The notes: generated by a model from the sequence alone, not told the origin. Positions 34,141-42,028 are shown, counted from the stretch's first letter. The stretch: 64,000 bases of DNA from an uncultured Nesterenkonia sp. (GCA_947494195.1 CANLUC010000002.1:434001-498000), one strand, 5' to 3'. Numbers and translations are program-made.

Positions 34141-36657
34141 ATGGCAAAGCTCCTTTATCGTCTCGGCCTGCTGTCTGCACGCCGAGCCAAGACGGTCGTC
34201 GCAGCGTGGTTCGTCCTGCTCGCCCTCGCTGTCAGCTCATTCCTCGCCTTCGGCGGTCAGCTGACAGACCAGATCAGCCTTCCCGACCTCGAGACCACCA
34301 AGGTGGCGGATCGACTGGCGGAGGAGATGCCGGATTCCGGCGGAGGCAATGCCTCGGCGCTGCTGCGCACGCAGGACGGTGAACCGTTCACGCAGGAGCA
34401 GAAGGATGAGATCGCCGCTCTCATGGAGGAGCTCGAGTCCGACGAGGCCATCAGCAGTGTGACGGATCCCTTCGCCACGCAGGCTGAGCTGGACGATGCG
34501 CGCAGCGAGATCGCCGATGGTCAGGACGAGCTCGACGCCGGTCGCGAGGAGCTCGAGTCCAACCGCGAGGAGCTCGAGGCTGGACTCGATCAGCTCGAGC
34601 AGGGCCAGGAGCAGCTCGACGAGGCGATCGCCCAGGCCCGTGAGCAGGGCATCTACGAGGCCGCCGCGCCGCAGTTCGAAGCCCAGCAGGCCGAGATCGA
34701 CGCCAATCGCGAGGCGCTCGAAGAAGGTCAGGAGGAGCTCTCCTCCGGGGAGGATGATCTCTCCGAGGCCCAGAGCGAACTGGATCGCGGCGAGGCGCTG
34801 CTGGAGCTCTCCTCCGGCGCGCAGGTCCTCTCCGATGAGGGCGATGTCGCGGTGCTGATGATCAATTTCAGTGAGCCCATGGAGAGTGTGGGCACCGAGG
34901 AGCTCTCTTCCATCTCTGAGGAGCTGAGCAACGCCGACATCGACGGCGTGGACGCGCTTCCAGGCGGTGACCTCGACATGGAGCTTCCGCACCTGTTCTC
35001 GGTGGCAGAGCTCATCGGTCTGCTGATCGCCGCAGCCGTGCTGCTGATCATGCTGGGCACGTTCATCGGCGCAGGTCTCCCGCTGCTCAACGCCCTGGTG
35101 GGCGTGGGCGTCGGCGTCGCCGGCGCGATGGCCCTCTCCGGCGTCGTCGAGATGATGTCGATGACTCCCATCCTGGGCCTGATGCTCGGCCTTGCGGTCG
35201 GCATCGACTACTGCCTGTTCATCATTCACCGGCATCGTCGCCAGTTGAAGGAAGGCATGCCCCTCCACGACTCCATTGCCCTTGCCACCGGCACTGCGGG
35301 CAATGCTGTCGTCTTCGCCGGGGCCACCGTGGTGATCGCTCTGCTGGCGCTCAACGTCACCGGTCTGCCGTTCCTGGCGCTGATGGGCACGGTCGCGGCC
35401 GCCTGCGTCGCCATCGCGGTGGTGATCGCCGTGACGATGACCCCCGCGATGCTCTCGATCGTCGGCCACAAGATCCTGCGCGGCAAGGAACGGCGCCACA
35501 TGGGCGACTTCCGGTCGAAGCAGGTCACCGAACCGATGGGCCACGGCAAGGCAGTGGTCATCGCGGCGTTGGCGCTGCTGGGACTCGGTGTGCTCTCGGT
35601 TCCGACCTTCGATCTGCGCCTGGGGCTGCCCGATGCCAGCTCAAATGCTGAAGATTCGGCTTCCTATCAGGCGTACCACGCCACTGAAGAGGCTTTTGGA
35701 GCCGGAGTCAACGGGCCGCTGCTGGTGCTGGCGGACATGCCGGCGGGCCTCGACGACGCCGCCGCCCAGGACTATCAGATCGAGATCGGCAACGAGCTGC
35801 TTGCCAATGACTCCATCGCCTCAGCGGTGCCGGCGGCCTTGAACGATGACAACACGCTCGGCGTCTTCCAGGTCATCCCAGAGGACGGCCCGGCGGCGGA
35901 GTCCACCGAGGAGCTTGTGCACGAGTTCCGGGCCGGTGGGATGCTGGATGGCACCGAGGCGGCCGACGTCGAACTCTCCGTGGCCGGCATGACCGCGGCG
36001 CAGGTCGACATGTCTGATGTGATCTCCGATGCCCTCCCGCTGTACCTCGCGCTGGTCATCGGGCTCTCACTGCTGCTGATGATCATGGTCTTCCGTTCGA
36101 TCCTGCTTCCGGTGATCGCCACTCTCGGGTTCATCGGTTCCTTCGCAGCGGCGGTGGGCATCGTCGTCGCCGTCTTCCAGTGGGGCTGGTTCGCCGATCT
36201 CGTCGGTGTCACCGAACCGGGTCCGATCGTGACCTTCCTGCCGGTGCTCATGGTCGGCATCCTCTTCGGGCTGGCGATGGACTACCAGCTGTTCACCGCT
36301 TCGGGCATGCGGGAGGCTTACGCCCACGGCTCTGCACCGCGGTTGGCGGTGCGCCAGGGCCTGCACGCCGGGCGCTCCGTGGTCACCGCCGCGGCGCTGA
36401 TCATGTCCTCGGTCTTCGCCGGGTTCATCTTCACCGACGATCCGATGATCGCCTCCATGGGTCTGGGGCTCTCAGTGGGTGTGCTGCTCGATGCCTTCGT
36501 GGTGCGGCTGCTGCTGGTGCCCGCGCTCCTGCATCTCGCGGGGCCGGCGGCCTGGTGGCTGCCCAAGTGGATGGATCGCATCATTCCCGATGTGGACGTC
36601 GAGGGCGCCAAGCTCGAGCGCAAGATGGTCGACGATTCCGCGGGCCGGGATATCTGA
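34141..36657 (+). CDS. MMPL/RND-type membrane transporter with coiled-coil outer domain
   Basis: This 838-residue protein has two repeats of the RND/MMPL membrane domain, about 11-12 helices in total, with GLAVGIDYCLFIIHRHR (about 348-364) and the equivalent GLAMDYQLFTASGMREAY late in the second half. These charged helix segments are typical proton-relay sites of MMPL proteins. The first outer loop (about 118-230) is a long heptad-like region of repeated Glu-Leu/Gln-Leu units (for example DAGREELESNREELEAGL), predicted to be a coiled coil as in YdfJ/YdgH-type and type VII-linked proteins. Substrates of this class are lipids or drugs. A TetR gene precedes it and a terminator follows. Confidence 0.88.
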   Translation: MAKLLYRLGLLSARRAKTVVAAWFVLLALAVSSFLAFGGQLTDQISLPDLETTKVADRLAEEMPDSGGGNASALLRTQDGEPFTQEQKDEIAALMEELESDEAISSVTDPFATQAELDDARSEIADGQDELDAGREELESNREELEAGLDQLEQGQEQLDEAIAQAREQGIYEAAAPQFEAQQAEIDANREALEEGQEELSSGEDDLSEAQSELDRGEALLELSSGAQVLSDEGDVAVLMINFSEPMESVGTEELSSISEELSNADIDGVDALPGGDLDMELPHLFSVAELIGLLIAAAVLLIMLGTFIGAGLPLLNALVGVGVGVAGAMALSGVVEMMSMTPILGLMLGLAVGIDYCLFIIHRHRRQLKEGMPLHDSIALATGTAGNAVVFAGATVVIALLALNVTGLPFLALMGTVAAACVAIAVVIAVTMTPAMLSIVGHKILRGKERRHMGDFRSKQVTEPMGHGKAVVIAALALLGLGVLSVPTFDLRLGLPDASSNAEDSASYQAYHATEEAFGAGVNGPLLVLADMPAGLDDAAAQDYQIEIGNELLANDSIASAVPAALNDDNTLGVFQVIPEDGPAAESTEELVHEFRAGGMLDGTEAADVELSVAGMTAAQVDMSDVISDALPLYLALVIGLSLLLMIMVFRSILLPVIATLGFIGSFAAAVGIVVAVFQWGWFADLVGVTEPGPIVTFLPVLMVGILFGLAMDYQLFTASGMREAYAHGSAPRLAVRQGLHAGRSVVTAAALIMSSVFAGFIFTDDPMIASMGLGLSVGVLLDAFVVRLLLVPALLHLAGPAAWWLPKWMDRIIPDVDVEGAKLERKMVDDSAGRDI

Positions 36658-36671
36658 GTCCAGACATGAGA

Positions 36672-36706
36672 ATGCCCGGCGCCGCGCGAGCGGTGGCCGG
36701 GCATTT
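36672..36706 (+). terminator. Hairpin terminator after MMPL gene
   Basis: ATGCCCGGC and GCCGGGCAT form a perfect nine-base-pair stem around a GC-rich loop, followed by TTCTCT. It lies 15 bases past the MMPL stop and can also serve the convergent HAD gene. Confidence 0.75.
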
Positions 36707-36785
36707 CTCTGTCCTCCTCGGAGCGCTCGAGATCAGCGCGCCGAGGGCTGTCTGCCGGGGTGGGTAGGTGAGGTGGGCTGGGGCC

Positions 36786-37601
36786 TCAGTCGTCCTCGTC
36801 CCCACCCGGCAGGGGTTCATCCAGCAGCTCATAGACGCCGTCGATGATGCGGTTCGGGCGGAAGGGGAAGTCGGCGATGCTGGCCCGGCTGGAGAGTCCC
36901 GTCATCACCAGGATGGTGTGCATCCCGGCCTCCATGCCAGCGACGATGTCGGTGTCCATCCGGTCACCGATCATGGCCGTCTCCATGGAGTGTGCGCCGA
37001 GGTGGTTCAGCGCAGACCGGAACATCATCGGGTTCGGCTTTCCCACGACGTAGGGTTCCCGGCCCGTGGCCTTGGTGATGAGTGAGGCGATCGCGCCGGT
37101 CGCCGGCAGGACTCCCTCGGCGCTGGGCCCGGTGGCATCCGGATTGGTGAGGATGAATCGGGCGCCGTTGTTGATCAGCCGTACGGCCTTGGTGATCGCC
37201 TCGAAGCTGTAATTCCGCGTCTCACCCACGACCACGTAATCAGGGTTGGTCTCGGTCATGATGAACCCCGCCGCGTGGATGGCGGTGGTCAGGCCGGCTT
37301 CACCGATGACATAGCAGCTGCCCTGGGCGTTGGACTCCGGGTCGATCTGATTTGCGAGGAAGGTGGCGCTCGCGAGTGCAGAGGTCCAGATCCGTTCCTC
37401 GGGCACGACGAGCCCGGAGTGACGCAGCCTCGCGCTGAGATCCCTTGCAGTGAAGATGGAGTTGTTCGTCAGCACCAGATAGGGGAGATCCTGTCGCCTC
37501 CACTGCTCCAGAAGCTCGGCGGCACCAGGGAGCGCCTCCTGCTCCCGGACGAGGACGCCGTCCATATCGGTCAGCCAGCATTCAATGTTCTCACCATTCA
37601 T
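36786..37601 (-). CDS. HAD-IIA family phosphatase (NagD-like)
   Basis: This 271-residue cytosolic enzyme has HAD motif I DMDGVL (about 12-17), motif II LTNNS (about 45), an inserted IIA cap, the lysine in VGKPNPMMF (about 190) and motif IV IGDRMDTDIVAG (about 214-225). NagD-like phosphatases hydrolyse nucleoside monophosphates or small sugar phosphates such as 2-phosphoglycolate or glycerol phosphate. The segment RNYSFEAITKAVRLINNGARFILTN is typical. The leaderless ATG at 37601 has TAGGAT six bases upstream. It stands alone, so the substrate cannot be inferred from context. Confidence 0.88.
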   Translation of the reverse strand: MNGENIECWLTDMDGVLVREQEALPGAAELLEQWRRQDLPYLVLTNNSIFTARDLSARLRHSGLVVPEERIWTSALASATFLANQIDPESNAQGSCYVIGEAGLTTAIHAAGFIMTETNPDYVVVGETRNYSFEAITKAVRLINNGARFILTNPDATGPSAEGVLPATGAIASLITKATGREPYVVGKPNPMMFRSALNHLGAHSMETAMIGDRMDTDIVAGMEAGMHTILVMTGLSSRASIADFPFRPNRIIDGVYELLDEPLPGGDEDD

Positions 37602-37607
37602 GCCCTG

Positions 37608-37613
37608 ATCCTA
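37608..37613 (-). promoter_or_regulatory. Leaderless -10 box TAGGAT for HAD phosphatase gene
   Basis: TAGGAT on the minus strand ends six bases before the ATG at 37601. Confidence 0.55.
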
Positions 37614-37726
37614 TGTCCTTCGCCTGTGGGCCCACTAGGAGGCAGATGCCGGTCGCCGCTCGAGCACGCCTCGGCCGATTCCCAGGGCCGCCGGATCGCG
37701 AGCTCTTGACCCTTCTGGACCTCTAT

Positions 37727-37750
37727 GGTTCATTAGTACAGTAATTAACC
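37727..37750. promoter_or_regulatory. Palindromic operator upstream of the YtrA-like GntR operon
   Basis: A 24-base imperfect palindrome has outer arms GGTT and AACC and inner ATTA and TAAT, with most mismatches near the centre. It lies 58 bases upstream of the GntR start and 16 bases after a TTGACC -35-like hexamer (37706-37711), so it overlaps the likely -10 region. YtrA-type GntR repressors bind operators of this general form (GT...AC half-sites), which makes autoregulation likely. Its AT-richness contrasts with the surroundings. Confidence 0.6.
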
Positions 37751-37807
37751 ATCGAGGTAGCTGACTGGCTATGCTGTTGTCGTTGCCGAACGAAAGGTGG
37801 TCAGTCC

Positions 37808-38158
37808 GTGGAAGAGGGTCGCGCACTGTTCGTGCAGATCGCGGAGCAGCTGGAGGCGTCCGTGCTGGACGGCTCGCTGGCTGAAGGCGAACGCGCCCCC
37901 TCGACCAATGAGCTCGCCACCTTCCATCGCATCAACCCGGCGACGGCGGCCAAGGGGATCAACCTCCTGGTGGACCGCGGGATCCTGGTCAAGCGACGGG
38001 GGCTCGGCATGTTCGTCGCCCCGGGTGCCCAGGAGGTGCTCACCGCGCAGCGTCGCCAGCAGTTTGCCGCGGCCTACCTCGATCCGATCCTCACCGAAGC
38101 CCGCGCCGTCGGGCTCTCGGTGGACACCATCATCGAGATGCTTCGCTCACGGGCGTGA
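37808..38158 (+). CDS. GntR family regulator, YtrA subfamily
   Basis: GTG at 37808 follows an AAAGGTGG site. The 116-residue protein is the short YtrA type: a winged HTH with LAEGERAPSTNELATFHRINPATAAKGINLLVDRGILVKRRGLGMFV (about 24-72, split here only by reading) and a short dimerisation helix, without the large ligand domain of FadR or HutC proteins. YtrA regulators control adjacent ABC transporter genes in response to cell-wall antibiotics or unknown cues. The ABC ATPase gene follows 35 bases downstream, and a palindrome upstream is a fitting operator. Confidence 0.88.
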   Translation: MEEGRALFVQIAEQLEASVLDGSLAEGERAPSTNELATFHRINPATAAKGINLLVDRGILVKRRGLGMFVAPGAQEVLTAQRRQQFAAAYLDPILTEARAVGLSVDTIIEMLRSRA

Positions 38159-38193
38159 ACAACGTGCCGAAGCGCTGAAGGAAGGAGGCGGAC

Positions 38194-39135
38194 ATGAGGA
38201 CCGCCATCGAAATCACCGGGGTCTCGCGGCGCTATCGCAGCATGACTGCACTGGACAACGTCTCACTGAGCCTGGAGAAGGACACCATCCACGGACTGCT
38301 GGGTCGCAACGGCGCCGGGAAGACGACGCTGATGTCCATCGCCACGGCCCAGGACTGGCCCAGCGCGGGAGAGGTGAAGATCCTCGGCATGCGTCCGCAC
38401 GAGAACGAACAGGTGCTGCCGCAGATCTGCTTCGTGCGTGAAGAGCAGCGCTACATCGACGACGCACTTGCCCGGCACGCCTTCGCCGCCGCGGCCCGAG
38501 CCTTTCCCCGCTGGGATGACGATCTGGCCACCTCACTCGCGAGAGACTTCAGGGTCCCGGAGAAGACCCGGATCAAGAAGATGTCTCGCGGACAGCGCTC
38601 GGCCGTGGGAGTCATCATCGGGATCGCCTCACGCGCCGAGGTGACCTTCTTCGATGAACCGTACATGGGCCTCGACGCCGTCGCCCGGCAGCTCTTCTAC
38701 GACCGGCTGCTGGCTGATTACGCGGAGCACCCGCGGACAGTGGTCATCTCCTCCCATCTGATCGACGAGATTGCTCACCTGATTGAGAACGTGGTGGTCA
38801 TCGACCAGGGGAAGATCCTCCTCCAGGAGCCCGTGGAACAGCTCCGCGACCGTGCGGTCACGCTGGTGGGCCGGGCGGATGCCGTCGCCGAGATCGCTGG
38901 CACCCGGGAGGTGCTGCATCAGGAGTCGATGGGACGGATCGTGCGGACCACGGTCCTGGGCGCACTCGACGACGCGGAACGACGAGCCGTGAAGGAGCGG
39001 GAGGTGGAGCTCGTTCCGGTCTCGCTGCAGCAGCTGATCGTGCGCCTCACGGCACGCGAAGAAGCGCCGATGAACTCCACGACGAACCCCGCGATGAACT
39101 CGACGACGAACCCCGCGCAGGAGGTGGCCCGATGA
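38194..39135 (+). CDS. ABC transporter ATP-binding protein (YtrB-like)
   Basis: This 313-residue ATPase has Walker A GRNGAGKTT (about 37-45), signature MSRGQRSA (about 129-136), Walker B VTFFDEPYMGLDA (about 150-162) and H-loop SSHLIDE. The EPYMGLDAVAR wording matches YtrB/multidrug-type ATPases of GntR-controlled operons. The C-terminus carries a tandem duplication of the eight residues MNSTTNPA just before the stop. A GGAGG site precedes the ATG, and the stop overlaps the permease start (ATGA). It presumably powers export together with the downstream membrane protein. Confidence 0.88.
   Translation: MRTAIEITGVSRRYRSMTALDNVSLSLEKDTIHGLLGRNGAGKTTLMSIATAQDWPSAGEVKILGMRPHENEQVLPQICFVREEQRYIDDALARHAFAAAARAFPRWDDDLATSLARDFRVPEKTRIKKMSRGQRSAVGVIIGIASRAEVTFFDEPYMGLDAVARQLFYDRLLADYAEHPRTVVISSHLIDEIAHLIENVVVIDQGKILLQEPVEQLRDRAVTLVGRADAVAEIAGTREVLHQESMGRIVRTTVLGALDDAERRAVKEREVELVPVSLQQLIVRLTAREEAPMNSTTNPAMNSTTNPAQEVAR
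39070..39117 (+). repeat. In-frame 24-bp tandem duplication in ABC ATPase gene
   Basis: Two 24-base copies differ at one base and each encodes MNSTTNPA near the C-terminus of the ATPase. This is a recent slippage duplication in a non-catalytic tail. Confidence 0.85.
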
Positions 39136-39911
39136 GCAGCGCAGCAGTTCACTCCGAGGCGGCGAAGCCGGTCCATGCGGACCTGGCATCGCGGTCGAGC
39201 TTCGCCAGGGTTCCAGCAGCGTTCAAGCTGCAGTTCACCGTCCCCTCCGCCATGATCGGTGTGCCGCTGATCGTGTTCTTCGGCGCCTGGGCGGTGGCCA
39301 TAGTAATCGGACTGTGGATCCGGCACCTCGCCGACGGCGAGGGGGAGCCGTTCTATACCGGGGCGTCCCAGGCGACCATCTGGTGCCTGCTCTTCATGGC
39401 CGCCTACTCGGCCTCGCACACCTTCCCGTTCTCGATGGCGTTGAGCTACAGCCGACGCGTCTTCGTGCTGGGAGCATTCCTTGCCTTTGCAGCGATCTCG
39501 GCAGGCTTCGGCGCCCTGTTCTCGGTCGCCATCCTCCTTGAACGGGCGACAGCAGGATTCTGGGCGGAGAGCTACACCTTCGATCTCCCGCTGATGACAC
39601 AGAACGCCGGTGTTCTGGGAGCAGGTCTGATGGCAGGCGCCGTGTGCCTGTCGTCGATGATGATCGGCTTCTTCTGGTCGATCCTGTATCGCCGCGTCAG
39701 CCTCGCCATGCTGTGGCTGACGGCGTTGGCAGTGATGTCGGCGCTGGTCGTGATCGTCATGGTGATCACGCAGAACGACTGGTGGCCCCATGTGGGGGAC
39801 TGGTTGGCGGTGCAGAGCTCCTACACGTTCGCAGGCTGGGTGCTTCTGCTCACTCTGGGCCTGACCGTCCTGAACTACGTGGTCATCCGACGAGCAGTCC
39901 CGACCCCCTGA
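39132..39911 (+). CDS. ABC transporter membrane subunit
   Basis: This 259-residue protein has about six transmembrane helices (for example MIGVPLIVFFGAWAVAIVIGL, AFLAFAAISAGFGALFSVAIL, VMSALVVIVMVI) and no recognisable extracytoplasmic domain. Its ATG overlaps the ATPase stop, so the two should assemble into one transporter. Sequence resembles uncharacterised permeases of YtrA-regulated operons more than classical ABC-2 exporters. Substrate unknown; antibiotic or envelope-stress response is an inference from the regulator type. It ends 38 bases before the first structured repeat. Confidence 0.72.
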   Translation: MSSAAVHSEAAKPVHADLASRSSFARVPAAFKLQFTVPSAMIGVPLIVFFGAWAVAIVIGLWIRHLADGEGEPFYTGASQATIWCLLFMAAYSASHTFPFSMALSYSRRVFVLGAFLAFAAISAGFGALFSVAILLERATAGFWAESYTFDLPLMTQNAGVLGAGLMAGAVCLSSMMIGFFWSILYRRVSLAMLWLTALAVMSALVVIVMVITQNDWWPHVGDWLAVQSSYTFAGWVLLLTLGLTVLNYVVIRRAVPTP

Positions 39912-39948
39912 ACGAACTGCCAGACGGCGGCCGGCTCTGATCGCGACG

Positions 39949-40038
39949 CATAAGAAAGGAGTCCCGGATCGGCCAGCGTGAGGGGGACGCTATATCGGCC
40001 GATCCGGGACTCCCGAATCACTCGCACCTTGATGAGGT
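39949..40038 (-). ncRNA. Predicted small RNA, hairpin family copy 1
   Basis: On the minus strand: TAGAGT (40050-40045) as a -10 box, a 15-base spacer, the conserved 16-mer AAGGTGCGAGTGATTC (40029-40014), then a perfect 15-base-pair stem (40010-39996 with 39973-39959) and a CCTTTCTT tract. The hairpin tip is AGCGT, a CCCCCTC loop and ACGCT. The stem sequence differs from copy 2 but remains fully paired. The whole occupies the gene-free stretch 39912-40282 with copy 2. Promoter use and strand are inferred. Confidence 0.5.
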
Positions 40039-40119
40039 AGTACCTACTCTAGGAAGTCTTCTTGAACGGGTACTTGCAATGAGCTGTTAAGTCACTGGGA
40101 ATATCGGCTGCATCGAGCG

Positions 40120-40207
40120 GACAAGAAGAAGCCCCGAGTCGGCCAGCGTGAGGGACGCTATATATGGCCGACTCGGGGCTTCCGAATCACTCGCACCTTG
40201 ATGAGGT
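40120..40207 (-). ncRNA. Predicted small RNA, hairpin family copy 2
   Basis: The layout is the same as copy 1: TAGAGT (40219-40214), 15 bases, the identical 16-mer (40198-40183), a perfect 16-base-pair stem (40180-40165 with 40143-40128) and a CTTCTTCTTG tail. The tip has AGCGT and ACGCT around CCCTC. Sequence between the -10 box and the 16-mer is almost identical to copy 1 (ACTACCTCATC). Its 3' end lies 70 bases upstream of copy 1's -10 box, so the two are separate tandem units. Confidence 0.5.
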
Positions 40208-40282
40208 AGTCATGACTCTACTGACGATTCTTGGCAGTTCTCGGTGCAAATCCTGGGAAGTTCCTGGGTCTTTTCCCGGACG

Positions 40283-40645
40283 CTATTTCCCGTCAGGCCG
40301 AGGGGCCCCGGGGTGAAGAATGAGGCGGTCCCCGTCGAGCGAGATCTGGTGGGTCTTGACCGGCGTGAGGGCAGGCAGGGTCTCCGGGACCCCCGTACGC
40401 AGACAGAACGCGGAGGCGTGCATGGGGCACTCCAGGGTGTCCTCCTCCACGTAGCCGTCGGAGAGCGACACCGCTTCGTGTGAGCAGGTGTCATCCAAGG
40501 CGTAGAAGCCGCCGTCCTCCGCGTGGACGACTGCGATGTCGTCATCCCAGCCAGTGGTCTCCGCCGCGACTCGAAACACCTCCCCTTCTGGATACTGGGC
40601 CGCAGGGCCGAGGTCGACAGGGGGGAGTGGTTCAGTCGATGACAT
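40283..40645 (-). CDS. Rieske-type [2Fe-2S] ferredoxin
   Basis: This 120-residue protein is a single Rieske domain with the cluster ligands CSH (about 53-55) and CPMH (about 74-77), the His residues completing Cys2His2 coordination. It resembles the soluble ferredoxin subunit of non-heme iron oxygenases and the small Rieske protein often carried in suf operons. No oxygenase, reductase or suf gene is next to it here, so the electron partner is unknown. An AGAGG site precedes the ATG. It lies between small-RNA copies 2 and 3, on the same strand as both. Confidence 0.87.
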   Translation of the reverse strand: MSSTEPLPPVDLGPAAQYPEGEVFRVAAETTGWDDDIAVVHAEDGGFYALDDTCSHEAVSLSDGYVEEDTLECPMHASAFCLRTGVPETLPALTPVKTHQISLDGDRLILHPGAPRPDGK

Positions 40646-40698
40646 GGAATGCCTCTCACAGAGATGAATATGTTCTGCCTGTATTGTCTCAGCGCGCG

Positions 40699-41085
40699 TC
40701 AGTACCCGCGCAGCTCCTCGAGCTGGCGCCGTTCTCGTTTGGTCGGACGACCCGCGCCGCGCTCTCGCACAGGAAGACCGACGTCACGGGGTCGAATACG
40801 CTCCGGGGAGTGGTCGCGGTAGGCCTGCTGGGCCACGGGAGCTCCCACCCGCTTGGAATGCGTATGGACGATGTCGAGGATCAGCTCGTGTCCGGGTCGC
40901 CGCACATGGATGCGCGTTCCAGGGCGGACTCGCACCGAGGCCTTGACCGGATCTCCATCTATGGTGATGTGCCCGGCACGACAGGCTGAGGTGGCGGCGG
41001 ATCGCGTCTTGAACAGTCGCACGGACCAGAGCCAGGCATCGATGCGAACCGGGGCACGCGGACCGGTGGGGGCGGTCTCAGTCAT
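40699..41085 (-). CDS. S4-domain RNA-binding protein (Hsp15-like)
   Basis: This 128-residue basic protein has an N-terminal S4 domain: RIDAWLWSVRLFKTRSAATSACRAGHI (about 14-40) followed by the DGDPVKASVRVRPGT turn. The rest is an Arg-rich tail (GRPTKRERRQLEEL). This is the Hsp15/HslR and RqcP group, which binds stalled 50S subunits with peptidyl-tRNA in ribosome rescue. The start is leaderless (TAGACT six bases upstream). Small-RNA copy 3 ends about 33 bases upstream and points toward it. Confidence 0.85.
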   Translation of the reverse strand: MTETAPTGPRAPVRIDAWLWSVRLFKTRSAATSACRAGHITIDGDPVKASVRVRPGTRIHVRRPGHELILDIVHTHSKRVGAPVAQQAYRDHSPERIRPRDVGLPVRERGAGRPTKRERRQLEELRGY

Positions 41086-41091
41086 CTCACC

Positions 41092-41097
41092 AGTCTA
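41092..41097 (-). promoter_or_regulatory. Leaderless -10 box TAGACT for S4 protein gene
   Basis: TAGACT on the minus strand ends six bases before the ATG at 41085. GGTGAG directly before the ATG could also act as a weak ribosome site. Confidence 0.45.
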
Positions 41098-41117
41098 GGA
41101 GCAGTCCGGCGGGCGTG

Positions 41118-41205
41118 TGGAATGCACAGACCCCGCGCCCGGAATGTGAGGGGACACTGTTCCGTGACGCGGGGTCTGTTGAATCACTCGCACCTTCAAG
41201 AGGCA
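41118..41205 (-). ncRNA. Predicted small RNA, hairpin family copy 3
   Basis: This diverged copy keeps the framework: TAGTGT (41217-41212), exactly 15 bases, the same 16-mer AAGGTGCGAGTGATTC (41196-41181), then a 12-base-pair outer stem (41179-41168 with 41137-41126), an inner CGGAA/TTCCG stem and a TCCCCT loop. The 3' tail is less T-rich than in copies 1 and 2. The stem sequence is entirely different from the other copies but still paired, which argues for selection on structure. Confidence 0.45.
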
Positions 41206-41267
41206 CTCCTGACACTAGGGCTGCTCTTTGGGTGAAGAGTGGATGCCTCCTGGGCGGAGCCTGGACC

Positions 41268-41918
41268 TCAGTCTTCAGTGCCTGCCTCGCCCTGACTCTG
41301 ATTGTGGTATTCGCCTTCACAGAATTCTACAGTGAGCCATCCCTCTACCGGTTCTGCTGCCACAAGAACCGCTTCTTCATCCAGATCTTCAACCTGCGTG
41401 TTCAGCAGGTTAAGAATGTTCTCGAGCGGGTCACGCAATTCCTCAGGAACGAGTACATATGTCTGCTCGACAGCCAAGTATGCTTCGTCCAGCACGTCTT
41501 GTTCTTCGACACCTTGATTCATATCTGAGCGCAGTCCATCAACCATTGAACCGACGGAGAGACATGTTTCTTCCTCGGAGAAATATGCACCGAGTTCTTC
41601 GGTTCTTTCCATGTCCATTGCGTCAGGGTCCGGCAGTTCATCGTCGGGCTCTGCCTCAGAGGGGTCTTCCCCTCCAGGCTCAGAGTCCGCGCCACCTTCC
41701 GGGTCAGCAGCCTGTGTCTCGGCGGGTTCAACTTCTTCCGAGGTGACGCTGGACGGGCTCGAAGAGTCACTGGAGCTGGAGCTCGGCTCCTCCTCCACGG
41801 CGCAGCTGACGAGCATCAGGGGCGCGATCGCCGCCATCGAGAGAGCGGCGCGGAGGCGGTTCGGGAACGGGTGGGAGTCTCGTACCCGAACCGTCGGAGG
41901 AGCAGGAAACAGGTTCAT
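41268..41918 (-). CDS. Acidic lipoprotein of unknown function
   Basis: This 216-residue exported protein has a long basic N-terminus, hydrophobic core and lipobox L-V-S-C (about Cys39). A Ser/Glu/Asp/Pro-rich linker (about 40-100) follows, then a small helical domain with two cysteines (EETCLSVG and EFCEGEY) that probably pair. No family was recognised. CACACT six bases upstream may be a leaderless -10 box. Its design (lipid anchor, acidic linker, small cysteine-paired domain) resembles the lipoprotein at 30811-31710, but no sequence homology is evident. GC content falls slightly near the 3' end. Confidence 0.6.
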   Translation of the reverse strand: MNLFPAPPTVRVRDSHPFPNRLRAALSMAAIAPLMLVSCAVEEEPSSSSSDSSSPSSVTSEEVEPAETQAADPEGGADSEPGGEDPSEAEPDDELPDPDAMDMERTEELGAYFSEEETCLSVGSMVDGLRSDMNQGVEEQDVLDEAYLAVEQTYVLVPEELRDPLENILNLLNTQVEDLDEEAVLVAAEPVEGWLTVEFCEGEYHNQSQGEAGTED

Positions 41919-42028
41919 GGGTCCAGTGTGGCACGTCGCTTCGGCAATGGGTCACGAACGCATCACAATGCTCTTCAAGGTCGGAAAGCGTGGCGTTGAT
42001 CTACAACGGGACTGAGATACTTCTAACA

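Noticed and set aside
39949-41205. Integron attC sites or IS200/IS605-type transposon ends
   Set aside because: Stem variation with a conserved flank recalls attC, but there is no integrase, no R-box core triplets, and the constant block sits only on one side, next to a promoter-like hexamer.
41087-41320. Minus-strand ORF of 77 codons across small-RNA copy 3
   Set aside because: No ribosome site, no homology, and the frame is not kept between the repeat copies.
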